DNA from: Pseudobutyrivibrio sp. ACV-2
GTDB taxonomy: Bacteria; Bacillota; Clostridia; Lachnospirales; Lachnospiraceae
DNA: 64,000 nt
Assembly (NCBI RefSeq): GCF_900107545.1
Contig: NZ_FNQZ01000001.1
Coordinates: 372,001 to 436,000 of the forward strand
Direction of reading: 5' to 3'
Shown: piece after piece, positions 54,102 through 63,146 of the stretch
How positions within the stretch are numbered: position 1 is the stretch's first letter
Layout: each line of letters opens with the position of its first letter
Notes under the pieces: model-generated
What the model saw: only the letters and a program-made list of their open reading frames with translations
The model's database searches: none
Told to the model about the DNA's origin: nothing
Made by a program: the position numbers and the translations under genes

Positions 54102-55877
54102 ATGAAGCAATATAATTTTGAATTAACAAAACTATCAAACGCGAAAAAGATTTTGACAAATATTCAAGAGGCCTTAAGCGAGGACTCTTATTCTACACTT
54201 CTTTTTCACCTATATACATCAGAATTTAATGATGAACAGATTAGCGTTGTTCAGAAAGAAATTCTAAATTTCTTTCCAGAAGCCCATATCTGCGGCACCA
54301 GTACAAATGGTGATATATACCAGGGTAACATTTCTGAAAGCGGTATGATTATTGCATGCTCTGCTTTTGAATCTACCGAGGTAAATGTTAAGCTCTTTAA
54401 CTGTCTGTCTTACCAGGAGACCGCTATAGGTGAGTCAATTCGCGAAATAATAGATACTACAGAAAATATAAAGGCTGCAGAAATTTTAATCACCTTAAAA
54501 AGCATTAATAGCCACACCATTTTAAATGCTGCTGAACAATTTACTACTGACATCCCTGTTTTTGGTGGTGGTAGCGCCAATGCTGAAATATCCGGCAAAG
54601 TCACAAAAGTATTTACAAATGACGCCATCAGCCATTACGGAGTTATTCTTGTAACATACTGCGGTGATGATTTGGTTGTTGATGTGCACCACTCCATCGG
54701 TTGGAAGCCTTTAGGTAAAGACTTTTCCGTAACAAAAATTATAGGTAAAAATCTTTATGAACTGAATAACATCCCTGCTGCTCAAGTTTACAAAAACTAC
54801 CTGGATATAGACGCTGATGAAAATTTCTTCTCTAATATCTTGGAATTTCCTATCATGTCCCACCAACATGGATATGAGGTTTTGCGACTTCCGTTCTCTT
54901 GTGATAACTCGGATTTGTCCATAATGCTAGCAGCAGAAATAGATGCGGGAACACCTGTAAATCTTTCATATGGTGATCCGCAAGTTATTCAAAATGATAC
55001 AGCCAAACTCACACAACATGTAAGGGATTTCGCACCACAGGCCATATTCCTTATCTCATGCGGAGTAAGAAAACTATATTGGAAATATCTTATCAATAAA
55101 GAAACCTCACCATTTGCAAATATTGCACCTGTCTCAGGCTTTTATTCAAGTGGAGAGATTATGCGTATGGGTGACTATCTTATAGAGCATCACGTAACAC
55201 TCATTGCTGTAAGCATGCGAGAAGGCGGCAAAAGCACTACTCGACCTGCATTAAAGAGCGACAAAGAACTTCCAATGAGTGAAGAACAAAAGGTGCACAA
55301 CGAGATGTCAATGGTTAGACGTCTTGCTAATTTTATAAATGTTACTGCTGCAGAACTTCAGGACGCAAACGAAAAACTTAGAGAATTGGCAGAAACAGAT
55401 GAGCTCACAGGTCTTTATAACAGACGTATGCTAAGACGACTTGTTACGGACGCAATCCACCGTGCAAATAAATGTAATAATATTAATATGGTTGTTGGAA
55501 TTATTGATATTGACCATTTTAAGGAAGTAAATGATACTTATGGACATACAACTGGAGATACTGTTTTAAAAGTACTCTCAGAAGCCATGTTAAATGAAGT
55601 TGAACAACTACCAAGTGGTATCTTTGGTAGATGGGGCGGAGAAGAATTCGTATTTCTTGCACCTACATTTACATTAACAGATGAAGCTTTCGATGCTATC
55701 GAAGCAGCAAGAAGACGCATCTCTTCTATTCCTATTTATCATGTAGGACCTAGAACTATCAGTATAGGCGTTACAGCTTATCAGCCAGGTGATACAGTGG
55801 AAAGCTTGTTTGAAAGAGCGGATGAGGCTTTATACGAAGCTAAAGAAACAGGCCGAAATAAAACCTGTAAAAGATAA
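54102..55877 (+). CDS. FIST sensor-diguanylate cyclase
   Basis: A 591-residue soluble protein. The FIST-N domain (about 30-220) opens HICGTSTNGDIYQGNISESG. FIST-C (about 230-390) has FFSNILEFPIMS and VSGFYSSGEIMRMGDYLIEHH. A short coiled linker (AAELQDANEKLRELAET) leads to a GGDEF domain with DELTGLYNRRML and GRWGGEEFVFLAP near residue 525. No membrane segment is present. FIST domains bind small molecules such as amino acids in signal-transduction proteins; the active-site motif predicts c-di-GMP synthesis. No RxxD inhibitory site is seen. It ends in a bidirectional terminator. Confidence 0.92.
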   Translation: MKQYNFELTKLSNAKKILTNIQEALSEDSYSTLLFHLYTSEFNDEQISVVQKEILNFFPEAHICGTSTNGDIYQGNISESGMIIACSAFESTEVNVKLFNCLSYQETAIGESIREIIDTTENIKAAEILITLKSINSHTILNAAEQFTTDIPVFGGGSANAEISGKVTKVFTNDAISHYGVILVTYCGDDLVVDVHHSIGWKPLGKDFSVTKIIGKNLYELNNIPAAQVYKNYLDIDADENFFSNILEFPIMSHQHGYEVLRLPFSCDNSDLSIMLAAEIDAGTPVNLSYGDPQVIQNDTAKLTQHVRDFAPQAIFLISCGVRKLYWKYLINKETSPFANIAPVSGFYSSGEIMRMGDYLIEHHVTLIAVSMREGGKSTTRPALKSDKELPMSEEQKVHNEMSMVRRLANFINVTAAELQDANEKLRELAETDELTGLYNRRMLRRLVTDAIHRANKCNNINMVVGIIDIDHFKEVNDTYGHTTGDTVLKVLSEAMLNEVEQLPSGIFGRWGGEEFVFLAPTFTLTDEAFDAIEAARRRISSIPIYHVGPRTISIGVTAYQPGDTVESLFERADEALYEAKETGRNKTCKR

Positions 55878-55880
55878 TAA

Positions 55881-55926
55881 AAAGGCTTATGTATTTTGTC
55901 ATCGACAATTACATAAGCCCTTTTTT
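55881..55926. terminator. Bidirectional terminator between FIST-GGDEF gene and holA
   Basis: GGCTTATGTA...TACATAAGCC with inner pairs TTGTC/GACAA and six T on the plus strand. It overlaps the holA stop on the other strand. Confidence 0.85.
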
Positions 55927-56902
55927 ATGAAGCATATTTCATTATTATAAGCTCTACTGCCAGCTTTTCATCAAGCTGACCAGTCTTTACTTTTGTTTCA
56001 AAATCTGCTGAATCTTCAAGCAGTCTGCTTATCTCTTTATCAGTGTAATTTCTTGCCAACTGCAACGTTCTTTTAACAGCAAAATCAGGTGCTCCAACCT
56101 TTCTGGCTATGGTACCACTGTTTTCTCCAAAATCTGCTAGCTGCTTTATTACCTTCATCTGTCTGAACTGCCTAACTATCATATACAGGATTCTCATAGG
56201 AGGCTCCTTAGCCGCAAGCATATCCTGATACAAATCCATAGTCTTTCGTAGGTCTTTTGCGGCGATAGCATTAATCATATCGAAAATCTTGGTCTCTACT
56301 CTGGATACACATATAGCATTTACGTCGTCTATAGTAATCTGCTTTCTGTCTCCTACATAGGAGACAAGCTTTTCTAACTCTCTTGCCATATTATCCATGC
56401 TGTCGTGGGTCATTATAAGAAACTGGCTCCAGGCTTCTTTTTTCATCTGTACACCCGATTCTTTTAAAATACCTCCAACCCATCTAGCCAAATCTGATTC
56501 ATTTGGCATATTTATTTCTATATCGCCACCGGCTGCTTTTGCCGCCTTATAAAGCTTTCCTCGTTTATCAGCTGTAGGTTCAACAAATATAAATATGGTA
56601 AAATCTGGAATTGTAGATAGATACTCTCCAAGCTTTTCTGGCATTTTCTTTCCAAAGCCACTGTTTTCAATGAGTATCACTCGATGTTCAGCAAAAAACG
56701 GCATGGTCTCAGCCTGATCTATAACCTGCAGCTCATTAATACCCGAATCCTGATATTTGGAGAAATTCATATCATCTCCCTCAGCCACAAGGGCATTTAA
56801 AAGCTTGTTCTTGTACTGGAGCTTCAGATAATCTTCCTCGCCGTATAACAGATAAATATTTCTAAATTGTCCTTTTGCAATATCTTCGTCTATTCTTTTC
56901 AT
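55925..56902 (-). CDS. holA: DNA polymerase III delta subunit
   Basis: A 325-residue clamp-loader delta subunit. The N-terminal AAA+-like domain starts with IYLLYGEEDYLKLQYKN (degenerate P-loop, as usual in HolA). The middle has AVCVSRVETKIFDMINAIA-type text (AICVSRVETKIFDMINAI) and a C-terminal collar domain (ILYMIVRQFRQMKVI). It opens the beta clamp. It lies 15 bases downstream of the radical SAM gene. In B. subtilis it follows comEC directly; here thrS and other genes intervene. Confidence 0.95.
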   Translation of the reverse strand: MKRIDEDIAKGQFRNIYLLYGEEDYLKLQYKNKLLNALVAEGDDMNFSKYQDSGINELQVIDQAETMPFFAEHRVILIENSGFGKKMPEKLGEYLSTIPDFTIFIFVEPTADKRGKLYKAAKAAGGDIEINMPNESDLARWVGGILKESGVQMKKEAWSQFLIMTHDSMDNMARELEKLVSYVGDRKQITIDDVNAICVSRVETKIFDMINAIAAKDLRKTMDLYQDMLAAKEPPMRILYMIVRQFRQMKVIKQLADFGENSGTIARKVGAPDFAVKRTLQLARNYTDKEISRLLEDSADFETKVKTGQLDEKLAVELIIMKYAS

Positions 56903-56917
56903 AGCTAAAAGTATACC

Positions 56918-57814
56918 TTATATTCCTTCGCCATTAAAGTCTGGAATAAAGCTTTCCCTTGCCACTTTTCTATCTTGTATAAATGCATTTGTCACACCTA
57001 AATCAAGTGCATATTCCAAATACGTATCATACTCTCTTTTAGTTACTCTGCGATTTAATTCAGGATATTTATCAGCAATATGTGGCATAGGAGTATACTG
57101 ACTCATCAAGCTGATATAAATGTCATCACCGTAGGTGCCATAAAGATAATCCAGTATAGCTTTGGCATCCTTTACGTGTCCTGGCAAAAGTAATTGACGT
57201 ACTATAACGCCTGATTTTATAAAACCTTTGTCATCAAAAGCCGGCGCACCTGCCTGCCTAACCATCTCTTTTATGGCAGCTTTTACAACCGAAGGATAAT
57301 CTAAAGCCCGAGAATATCTTCCGGCTAATTCTTCGTCCATATATTTAAAATCTGGAAGATACACATCTACTATACCTTCTAATAGCTTTAAGCTTTCCAC
57401 CTTTTCGTAGCCACTTGTGTTATAGATTATGGGAATTGTAAGCCCCATATCCCTTGCTCTAGTTACCGATTTTACAATAGAAGGTATATAGTGAGTTCCT
57501 GTAACCAGATTAATATTATTAGCGCCTTTTTCCTGAAGCTCAAGATAGATTTCAGAAAGTCTTTCTATGGTAATCTCCTTACCTACTTTTCCATGGCTGA
57601 TTTCTTCATTCTGACAAAAAACACAGTGGAGCGGACATCCACTAAAGAATACCGCTCCACTACCATTTTCACCAGAAATGCAAGGCTCCTCCCAATAGTG
57701 AAGAGCCGCCCTGGCCAGTTTGACTATATTTCCTACCTGACAAACGCCAAGACCAATCGTCCTATCAACATCACAATCTCTAGGGCAAAGAGTACATTTA
57801 CTGTGAAATTCCAT
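56918..57814 (-). CDS. Radical SAM protein, PflA-like (COG1313 type)
   Basis: A 298-residue radical SAM protein. An N-terminal cysteine motif CTLCPRDCDVDR (likely a second metal site) precedes the CxxxCxxC cluster GCPLHCVFCQNEEIS near residue 60. NLVTGTHYIPSIV and VYLPDFKYMDEELAGRY follow. It resembles pyruvate-formate-lyase-activating-enzyme-like proteins of the PflX group, whose substrate is not known. The ATG has GAGGTG seven bases upstream and a small hairpin (GCTCCAATGGAGC) before it. Confidence 0.88.
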   Translation of the reverse strand: MEFHSKCTLCPRDCDVDRTIGLGVCQVGNIVKLARAALHYWEEPCISGENGSGAVFFSGCPLHCVFCQNEEISHGKVGKEITIERLSEIYLELQEKGANNINLVTGTHYIPSIVKSVTRARDMGLTIPIIYNTSGYEKVESLKLLEGIVDVYLPDFKYMDEELAGRYSRALDYPSVVKAAIKEMVRQAGAPAFDDKGFIKSGVIVRQLLLPGHVKDAKAILDYLYGTYGDDIYISLMSQYTPMPHIADKYPELNRRVTKREYDTYLEYALDLGVTNAFIQDRKVARESFIPDFNGEGI

Positions 57815-57865
57815 TATAAAACACCTCTTTTAGCTCCATTGGAGCCAATCTCCGGCAAGAAAGGC

Positions 57866-59632
57866 TTAGTTATGGCCTTTTGTCTTAATCTCGTTAACAA
57901 TAAGCTCTACAAACTCGTCAAACTTAACTGTTGTAGTTTGCTGCTGCCCGTGAAGTCTGTAAGAAACTGTGCCCTCAGCCTCTTCGTTTTTACCTAAAAC
58001 TGCAAGATAAGGAACCTTCTGAATCTGAGCTTCACGCATCTTGTAACCTAGCTTTTCTGAACGTGTATCAAATTCAACACGAACATCAGCGTCATTAAGA
58101 GCATCTACAAGCTTCTGTGAGTAAGCGTTAAGGTCTGCATCATCATTTTTAACTGGAAGTACCTTAACCTGTGTAGGAGCAAGCCAAAGTGGAAGATTTC
58201 CCTTTGTCTCCTCAAGGATGTATGCCATAAATCTATCAAGAGAACCAAGGATAGCTCTGTGGATTACTACAGGTGTCTGCTTGTTGCTCTCAGCATCTGT
58301 GTATGTAAGGTCAAACTTAGCTGGTAAGCAGAAATCAAGCTGACATGTAGAAAGAGTGATTTCGTTACCAATAGCTGGCTTAACGTTAACATCAAGCTTT
58401 GGTCCGTAGAATGCAGCCTCGCCAATCTCCTCTGTGAACTCAATACCAATTTCTGTAAGAGTCTCACGAAGAGCCTGCTCAGCTGTGTTCCACATCTCAT
58501 CATCCTGATGATATTTCTTTGTATCAGCTGGATCACGAAGTGAAAGAACACATCTGTAATCTGTAATACCAAAATCCTTATATGTGCTGAAGATGAGGTC
58601 GCAAACATTTTTAACCTCAGACTTAATCTGCTCCTGTGTACAGAAGATATGTGAATCGTTCTGGCAGAAGTGACGGCCTCTTTCGATACCCTTAAGTGTT
58701 CCTGATGACTCAAAACGGAAATCGTGAGCGATTTCTGCGATACGAATAGGAAGCTCCTTGTATGAGTGAGGACGGTTTGCAAAAATTCTCATGTGATGTG
58801 GGCAGTTCATAGGACGAAGAACAAAGTTCTCTCCTTCAACTTCCATAGCTGGGAACATGTTCTCCTTGTAGTGATCCCAGTGACCAGATGTCTGGTAAAG
58901 CTGAACTGTACCAACACAAGGTGTCATAACGTGGAGGTAACCAAGCTTACGCTCCTTGTTGCGGATGTAGTTTTCAAGCTCTGTCCAGATTGTATAACCA
59001 TTTGGAAGATACATTGGAAGTCCACGACCGATCAAATCATCTGCCATGAAAAGCTGCATGTCCTTACCGATTTTACGGTGATCACGCTCCTTTGCCTCCT
59101 CAAGGAGTGCAAGGTGCTCGTCAAGCTGCTCCTGTGTAGGGAAGCAAACACCGTATACACGGTTTAATACCTGATTTTCAGCATCGCCCTTCCAGTATGC
59201 ACCAGAATGCTTGATAAGTTTGAAATAGCGGCAAAGCTTAACATTATCAACGTGAGGTCCACGACAAAGATCTGTGAAATCGCCCTGGTCGTAGCAAGAA
59301 ATTACTGTTGTAGCTTCGTCCATATTATTAATAAGGTCAACCTTGTATGGGTCGTCCTTGAATTCCTCTAAAGCCTCTGCCTTTGAGATTTCTCTACGGT
59401 AAATCTTGGCACCTGACTTTGCAACCTTCTTCATTTCCTTTTCGATTTTAGCAATGTCCTCATCTGTGAGCATTACATCGCCAAGATCCATGTCGTAGTA
59501 GAAGCCCTCTTCTACTACTGGACCAACCCAAAATTTTGCGTTTGGATAAAGGTGCTTTACTGCCTGTGCCATCATGTGTGCACATGAGTGATTGAGCATG
59601 TTTAAAGCTTCATCTTCTTTGAAATTAACCAT
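57866..59632 (-). CDS. thrS: Threonyl-tRNA synthetase (TGS-less)
   Basis: A 588-residue class II synthetase. It starts directly with the editing (SAD) domain MLNHSCAHMMAQAVKHLYP, so the N-terminal TGS domain of usual ThrRS (about 640 residues) is missing. The catalytic core has the zinc-site MNCPHHM, motif 2 FRFESSGTLKGIERGRHFCQND and motif 3 AILGSLDRFMAYILEE. The anticodon domain ends in the last 100 residues (APTQVKVLPVKND). The ATG follows AAAAGGAGAAAAAC, and a T-box leader controls it. TGS-less ThrRS is known in some Firmicutes; editing residues appear present. Confidence 0.95.
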   Translation of the reverse strand: MVNFKEDEALNMLNHSCAHMMAQAVKHLYPNAKFWVGPVVEEGFYYDMDLGDVMLTDEDIAKIEKEMKKVAKSGAKIYRREISKAEALEEFKDDPYKVDLINNMDEATTVISCYDQGDFTDLCRGPHVDNVKLCRYFKLIKHSGAYWKGDAENQVLNRVYGVCFPTQEQLDEHLALLEEAKERDHRKIGKDMQLFMADDLIGRGLPMYLPNGYTIWTELENYIRNKERKLGYLHVMTPCVGTVQLYQTSGHWDHYKENMFPAMEVEGENFVLRPMNCPHHMRIFANRPHSYKELPIRIAEIAHDFRFESSGTLKGIERGRHFCQNDSHIFCTQEQIKSEVKNVCDLIFSTYKDFGITDYRCVLSLRDPADTKKYHQDDEMWNTAEQALRETLTEIGIEFTEEIGEAAFYGPKLDVNVKPAIGNEITLSTCQLDFCLPAKFDLTYTDAESNKQTPVVIHRAILGSLDRFMAYILEETKGNLPLWLAPTQVKVLPVKNDDADLNAYSQKLVDALNDADVRVEFDTRSEKLGYKMREAQIQKVPYLAVLGKNEEAEGTVSYRLHGQQQTTTVKFDEFVELIVNEIKTKGHN

Positions 59633-59693
59633 GTTTTTCTCCTTTTACTAATGAATGAATTTAAGTAGCAACTTTACTAAGGGTGCCATAAAA

Positions 59694-59950
59694 TAAAAAA
59701 GCCCCTAGGATGACTATGATAGTCGTCCTAAGGGTGCAAATTAATCATAATAATAGGCACGGTTCCACCTTAGTGTTTCACTCATTTTGTCTTTAACGGA
59801 ACTACCCGGAGACGCTTCACCGACCAAAATATCGGCTTCTACGTTCAGCTCAAGAATGGTGTTCATATAAGCTTCCACTAGACGCTTCCAGCCTAGGCGT
59901 CCTCTCTCTTAGCTTCCACAAATACTACTGTTTCTGTCATCGCTTTTTCG
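59694..59950 (-). ncRNA. T-box riboswitch (threonine) upstream of thrS
   Basis: The diagnostic T-box AAGGTGGAACCGTGC lies at 59771-59757 (minus). A terminator stem (59734-59701) with a U-tract ends the element. GCACCCTT can pair with the T-box AAGG..GTGC as antiterminator. The likely specifier is ACC (Thr) at 59860-59858 in the GAACACC context, and the Stem I AGAGAG is near 59908. Uncharged tRNA-Thr would favour read-through. Confidence 0.95.
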
Positions 59951-59956
59951 ATTGTT

Positions 59957-59985
59957 ATACTAACACAATTTAATTATTTAAACAA
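59957..59985 (-). promoter_or_regulatory. Promoter of thrS T-box leader
   Basis: Minus strand TTGTTT, 17 bases, TAGTAT, directly before the T-box RNA. Confidence 0.65.
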
Positions 59986-59992
59986 CCCTGCC

Positions 59993-60140
59993 TTACCAAT
60001 ACCAGGTGGCTTTTACCATATTTTCTGTATCTTTGGTCTCCGCTTTGACCAAATCTATATATTTAGGAACAAAGGTATCTGTCTCGTGCCATAGAACAAT
60101 AGCATCACTATCCCATGGTATCAAATCAGCTCTGCCTGCA
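59993..60140 (-). other. Out-of-frame C-terminal extension of ABC ATPase (frameshift candidate)
   Basis: Directly after the ATPase frame a -1 frame reads AGRADLIPWDSDAIVLWHE..., ending ENMVKATWYW at a stop 59993-59995. About 50 residues have natural composition. Joined to the 197-residue protein near 60140 it would give about 243 residues, close to usual ABC ATPase length. Confidence 0.55.
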
Positions 60141-60714
60141 GTCTTATCTTTCTGGCAAACTCCAGACCATCCTCATCCCTCTGGGCAATAAGAAGTGGCC
60201 TGTTACCCTTTATAGACATAATGTAATCTAAAACCTTTTGCCTTAATGTATCATCCATTCCTCTAAATGGTTCGTCTAAAACTATAAAATCCGCAGGAAC
60301 AAAAAAAGCTCTTACAAGTTCCACTAGTCTTCTGTCCGCATCTGAAAGCTCTGATACAGGAAGTTCCATTTTATCAATGGTTATAAATCTTGAAAGCTCT
60401 TCAATGGCTCTTCCCTTGCTGGCCCATCTGTGGACTTTTTTTACATTCCATATAGCATTTTTTTTGAGGTTCAGCTGACCGTTCTGGGATACATAAGCAC
60501 TCTGCAGAGTAGGATATTTATAATCTCCCATACGGCTAACCTTTCCTTCATCAGGCTTTTCAAGACCCATAAAAATCCTTAACGCTGATGTTTTTCCAGA
60601 GCCCTCTGGCCCAACAAAAGCATAACATCTGCCATCCTCTATCTCCACATTAAGCTTGTCTAAAACCTGTCTTCCCTCGTATGTTTTGCTGATGTTTTCT
60701 AGTATAATTGTCAT
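60121..60714 (-). CDS. ABC transporter ATP-binding protein, degenerate and possibly frameshifted
   Basis: A 197-residue, short ABC ATPase. Walker A is GPEGSGKTSALRIFMG near residue 35, the Q-loop region is AYVSQNGQLNLKKN, the signature is degraded (VSELSDADRRLVELVRA instead of LSGGQ), Walker B is DFIVLDEPFRGMDD near residue 145, and the H-loop position reads LLIAQRDE (no His). It ends about 50 residues before most ABC ATPases. A continuing protein-like reading in the -1 frame (59993-60140) suggests a frameshift or programmed slip at AGA-AAG. No permease gene is adjacent. Its neighbours are comEC and thrS; function is unknown. Confidence 0.8.
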   Translation of the reverse strand: MTIILENISKTYEGRQVLDKLNVEIEDGRCYAFVGPEGSGKTSALRIFMGLEKPDEGKVSRMGDYKYPTLQSAYVSQNGQLNLKKNAIWNVKKVHRWASKGRAIEELSRFITIDKMELPVSELSDADRRLVELVRAFFVPADFIVLDEPFRGMDDTLRQKVLDYIMSIKGNRPLLIAQRDEDGLEFARKIRLQAELI

Positions 60715-60837
60715 TTTAGTTTATCCTTCTATCTAATTTAGTAAGCTTTTTTCCAGCTCTCTTAAAGTAATCTCATACTCACAGAATATATTTTATCATT
60801 GCTAGCCTGCACAAGATACTTATTTCTTATAGCAAAT

Positions 60838-63132
60838 TTAATCGTTCCCCAAATATGTTTCTATCCCATCTAAAGTGATTTTAATTTGGCCTGAATTCAT
60901 AGTGTAATATATATCATCTGTCACCTCTTCTATGCGCTTTATTGCCTCATCCGATGGATGACCATAGCGATTTTTCTTTGAGCAGCTAATAATAGCTGTA
61001 TCTGGCGATAAGGCCTGCAAAAATGAACTATCGGAACTATAACGACTGCCATGATGACTGACCTTTAATAAATCTACATGATTGACATAGCCTGATTCAG
61101 CGATGGCTTGCTCCTGTGCTGCAGCTATATCTCCACCAAAGAAGGCTACGTAATCTGCCACCTTATCTAGATTTTTATCATATTTCATTAAAAGACAAAG
61201 TGATAAATCATTTACATCATCCGATGTCATCCCCTCATATGGATATATGCAAGTGAAAGATAAATGTTTTGTTCCACAGATTGTCCCCTGGGACATATAA
61301 ATAATCTGAGTGCCGTTTGCTTCTGCCAATCCTTTTAGTTTGCTTAGTGTCTCACCATCAGGTATTTCTGATGATAACACTATATTTTTAATATCATAAC
61401 CCATTTCCAGTAATTCAATCACGCCAGAAACATGGTCCAAATCCATATGTGTCAAAAACCAATAATCTATAGAACGTACTCCTTTGTATTTTAGAAATGG
61501 AAGCATGGTGTATTGACCTACTGCATCTGAAGATGTGCTTCCTCCATCGATAAAAAATTTTGTTCCATCTCCTGAGTTAATATATATTCCATCGCCTTGT
61601 CCTACATCTAAAACATCTATTTCAAATTCCCCTTTACCTGGGATAAGCCATATTAAAGATAAAAATAAAAAGCTACCCATAATTATATAAAGCTTTCTTT
61701 TTAACAAAATCAGGCTGTTTTTATCTTTTTTCTTTGTATAAATGGTAATGAGTGCTAATACACAGTAGTAAAGAAAAATGGCAAATATGTCTCTTTTTCC
61801 AACTATCACTGTTGAATGCGGTGTTTTATAAGCAATATCTGAAATCATCTCATAGAAATAAATAATAAAATGACATGGCAATAAAAACAAGCTACTCCCA
61901 GGTAGCCAAAATGCACCAATTAACCCAGCAACCAATCCTATCCCAAGCAAAAATGGCATCAGTGGCAGGATAAGTAAATTCAAAACAACTCCTAATATAG
62001 GAGTCTGATAAAATAGCCCCGTAACTATAGGAAGCATCCCTACAAACATTGAAAATGAAAATATAAGGCTATTTATTAAATATTCAAAAAGTTTTCTATG
62101 CAACGAAACTTTCTTAGCATAAAAACTGTCCTTTGGCTTTAAACCATGAAATCTAATTCTACAATAATTCGTATATACGTTATTAACTGGTAATACAAAT
62201 AGAGCTATAGAAAGTACTGCTCCAAAAGAAAATATAAAGCTTGAATTCGTTATGTATAAAGGTTCTTGTAGCAATAGAATAAGACCTAAAAGCGATAATG
62301 AGGTGAGCATATCATAGCTTTCTCCTAAAATCTGCGCACCTAAATAAACAAGAAACATTCCTATGGCTCTTATAGAAGATATGCTCCCACCTGTGAGAAA
62401 CCCATACACAATTGAAATAGAACCTGCAAAAATTCCACTTATGGTAAAATTGGCTCTCCTTTTTCTAAAGAAGGAATATACACCCATACAAATCACTGAA
62501 ACGTGCAATCCAGACACTGCCAAAATATGTGCTATGCCAACATTTTGAAAAAGATTCTTTAATGACATATCAAGAGCACCTTTTTCTCCAACAACCACAC
62601 TGGCTAAAAATCCGGCTTCTTCTGCAGGAAGGCAGCTTGAATAGACGTAAGCTATCTGCTTACGCAATTTGAATGGTATATCAAGTCTTTTCAAATACCC
62701 CGCGGTAAATGAATAGCCTTCAATATCTGTTATCTCAAAATAAAGTCCCAATGAATTATAGTACTTTGCCATATCAAAGGCCCCTTCATTTGTCGCAACA
62801 GAAAAATGTTGAACCTTACCATCAATATTTAGTTTACAAAAATTTGGAATTTCGTCTGAATCTAATTTGAATATAAAAGAAGTTTTTGATAGTGTTTCGC
62901 TTCTTGAGGTAATAGAAGCATTTTTAACATAATATAAAACTTTGTTATTTTTTATTTCCTTGTGATAAACATAACCGGTTGCTTTAATATGTTCCTGCTC
63001 TTCTAAAACAGTATCAGCAACCTTTGCTTTATCATATAGCCCCAGAAAGTCCCAGGGGCTATATGCACTTAAAGCAATTAGTAGAATAATCAGCAAGGAA
63101 ATCTTACAAAGTACTCGGCCTTGTAATTGCAA
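60838..63132 (-). CDS. comEC: ComEC/Rec2 DNA-uptake channel protein
   Basis: A 764-residue membrane protein. An N-terminal helix and OB-like DUF4131 region (about 1-155) precede the competence domain with AHILAVSGLHVSVICMG near residue 205 and about eight to ten helices. A metallo-beta-lactamase-type domain (about 510-764) has VLDVGQGDGIYINS, THMDLDHVSGVIE and KVSHHGSRYSSD. ComEC translocates single-stranded DNA across the membrane in transformation. The start is a TTG at 63132 with AGGAGG 7 bases before. It is 14 bases downstream of the GerMN gene. Length is normal. Confidence 0.95.
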   Translation of the reverse strand: MQLQGRVLCKISLLIILLIALSAYSPWDFLGLYDKAKVADTVLEEQEHIKATGYVYHKEIKNNKVLYYVKNASITSRSETLSKTSFIFKLDSDEIPNFCKLNIDGKVQHFSVATNEGAFDMAKYYNSLGLYFEITDIEGYSFTAGYLKRLDIPFKLRKQIAYVYSSCLPAEEAGFLASVVVGEKGALDMSLKNLFQNVGIAHILAVSGLHVSVICMGVYSFFRKRRANFTISGIFAGSISIVYGFLTGGSISSIRAIGMFLVYLGAQILGESYDMLTSLSLLGLILLLQEPLYITNSSFIFSFGAVLSIALFVLPVNNVYTNYCRIRFHGLKPKDSFYAKKVSLHRKLFEYLINSLIFSFSMFVGMLPIVTGLFYQTPILGVVLNLLILPLMPFLLGIGLVAGLIGAFWLPGSSLFLLPCHFIIYFYEMISDIAYKTPHSTVIVGKRDIFAIFLYYCVLALITIYTKKKDKNSLILLKRKLYIIMGSFLFLSLIWLIPGKGEFEIDVLDVGQGDGIYINSGDGTKFFIDGGSTSSDAVGQYTMLPFLKYKGVRSIDYWFLTHMDLDHVSGVIELLEMGYDIKNIVLSSEIPDGETLSKLKGLAEANGTQIIYMSQGTICGTKHLSFTCIYPYEGMTSDDVNDLSLCLLMKYDKNLDKVADYVAFFGGDIAAAQEQAIAESGYVNHVDLLKVSHHGSRYSSDSSFLQALSPDTAIISCSKKNRYGHPSDEAIKRIEEVTDDIYYTMNSGQIKITLDGIETYLGND

Positions 63133-63146
63133 TACATATCCTCCTA

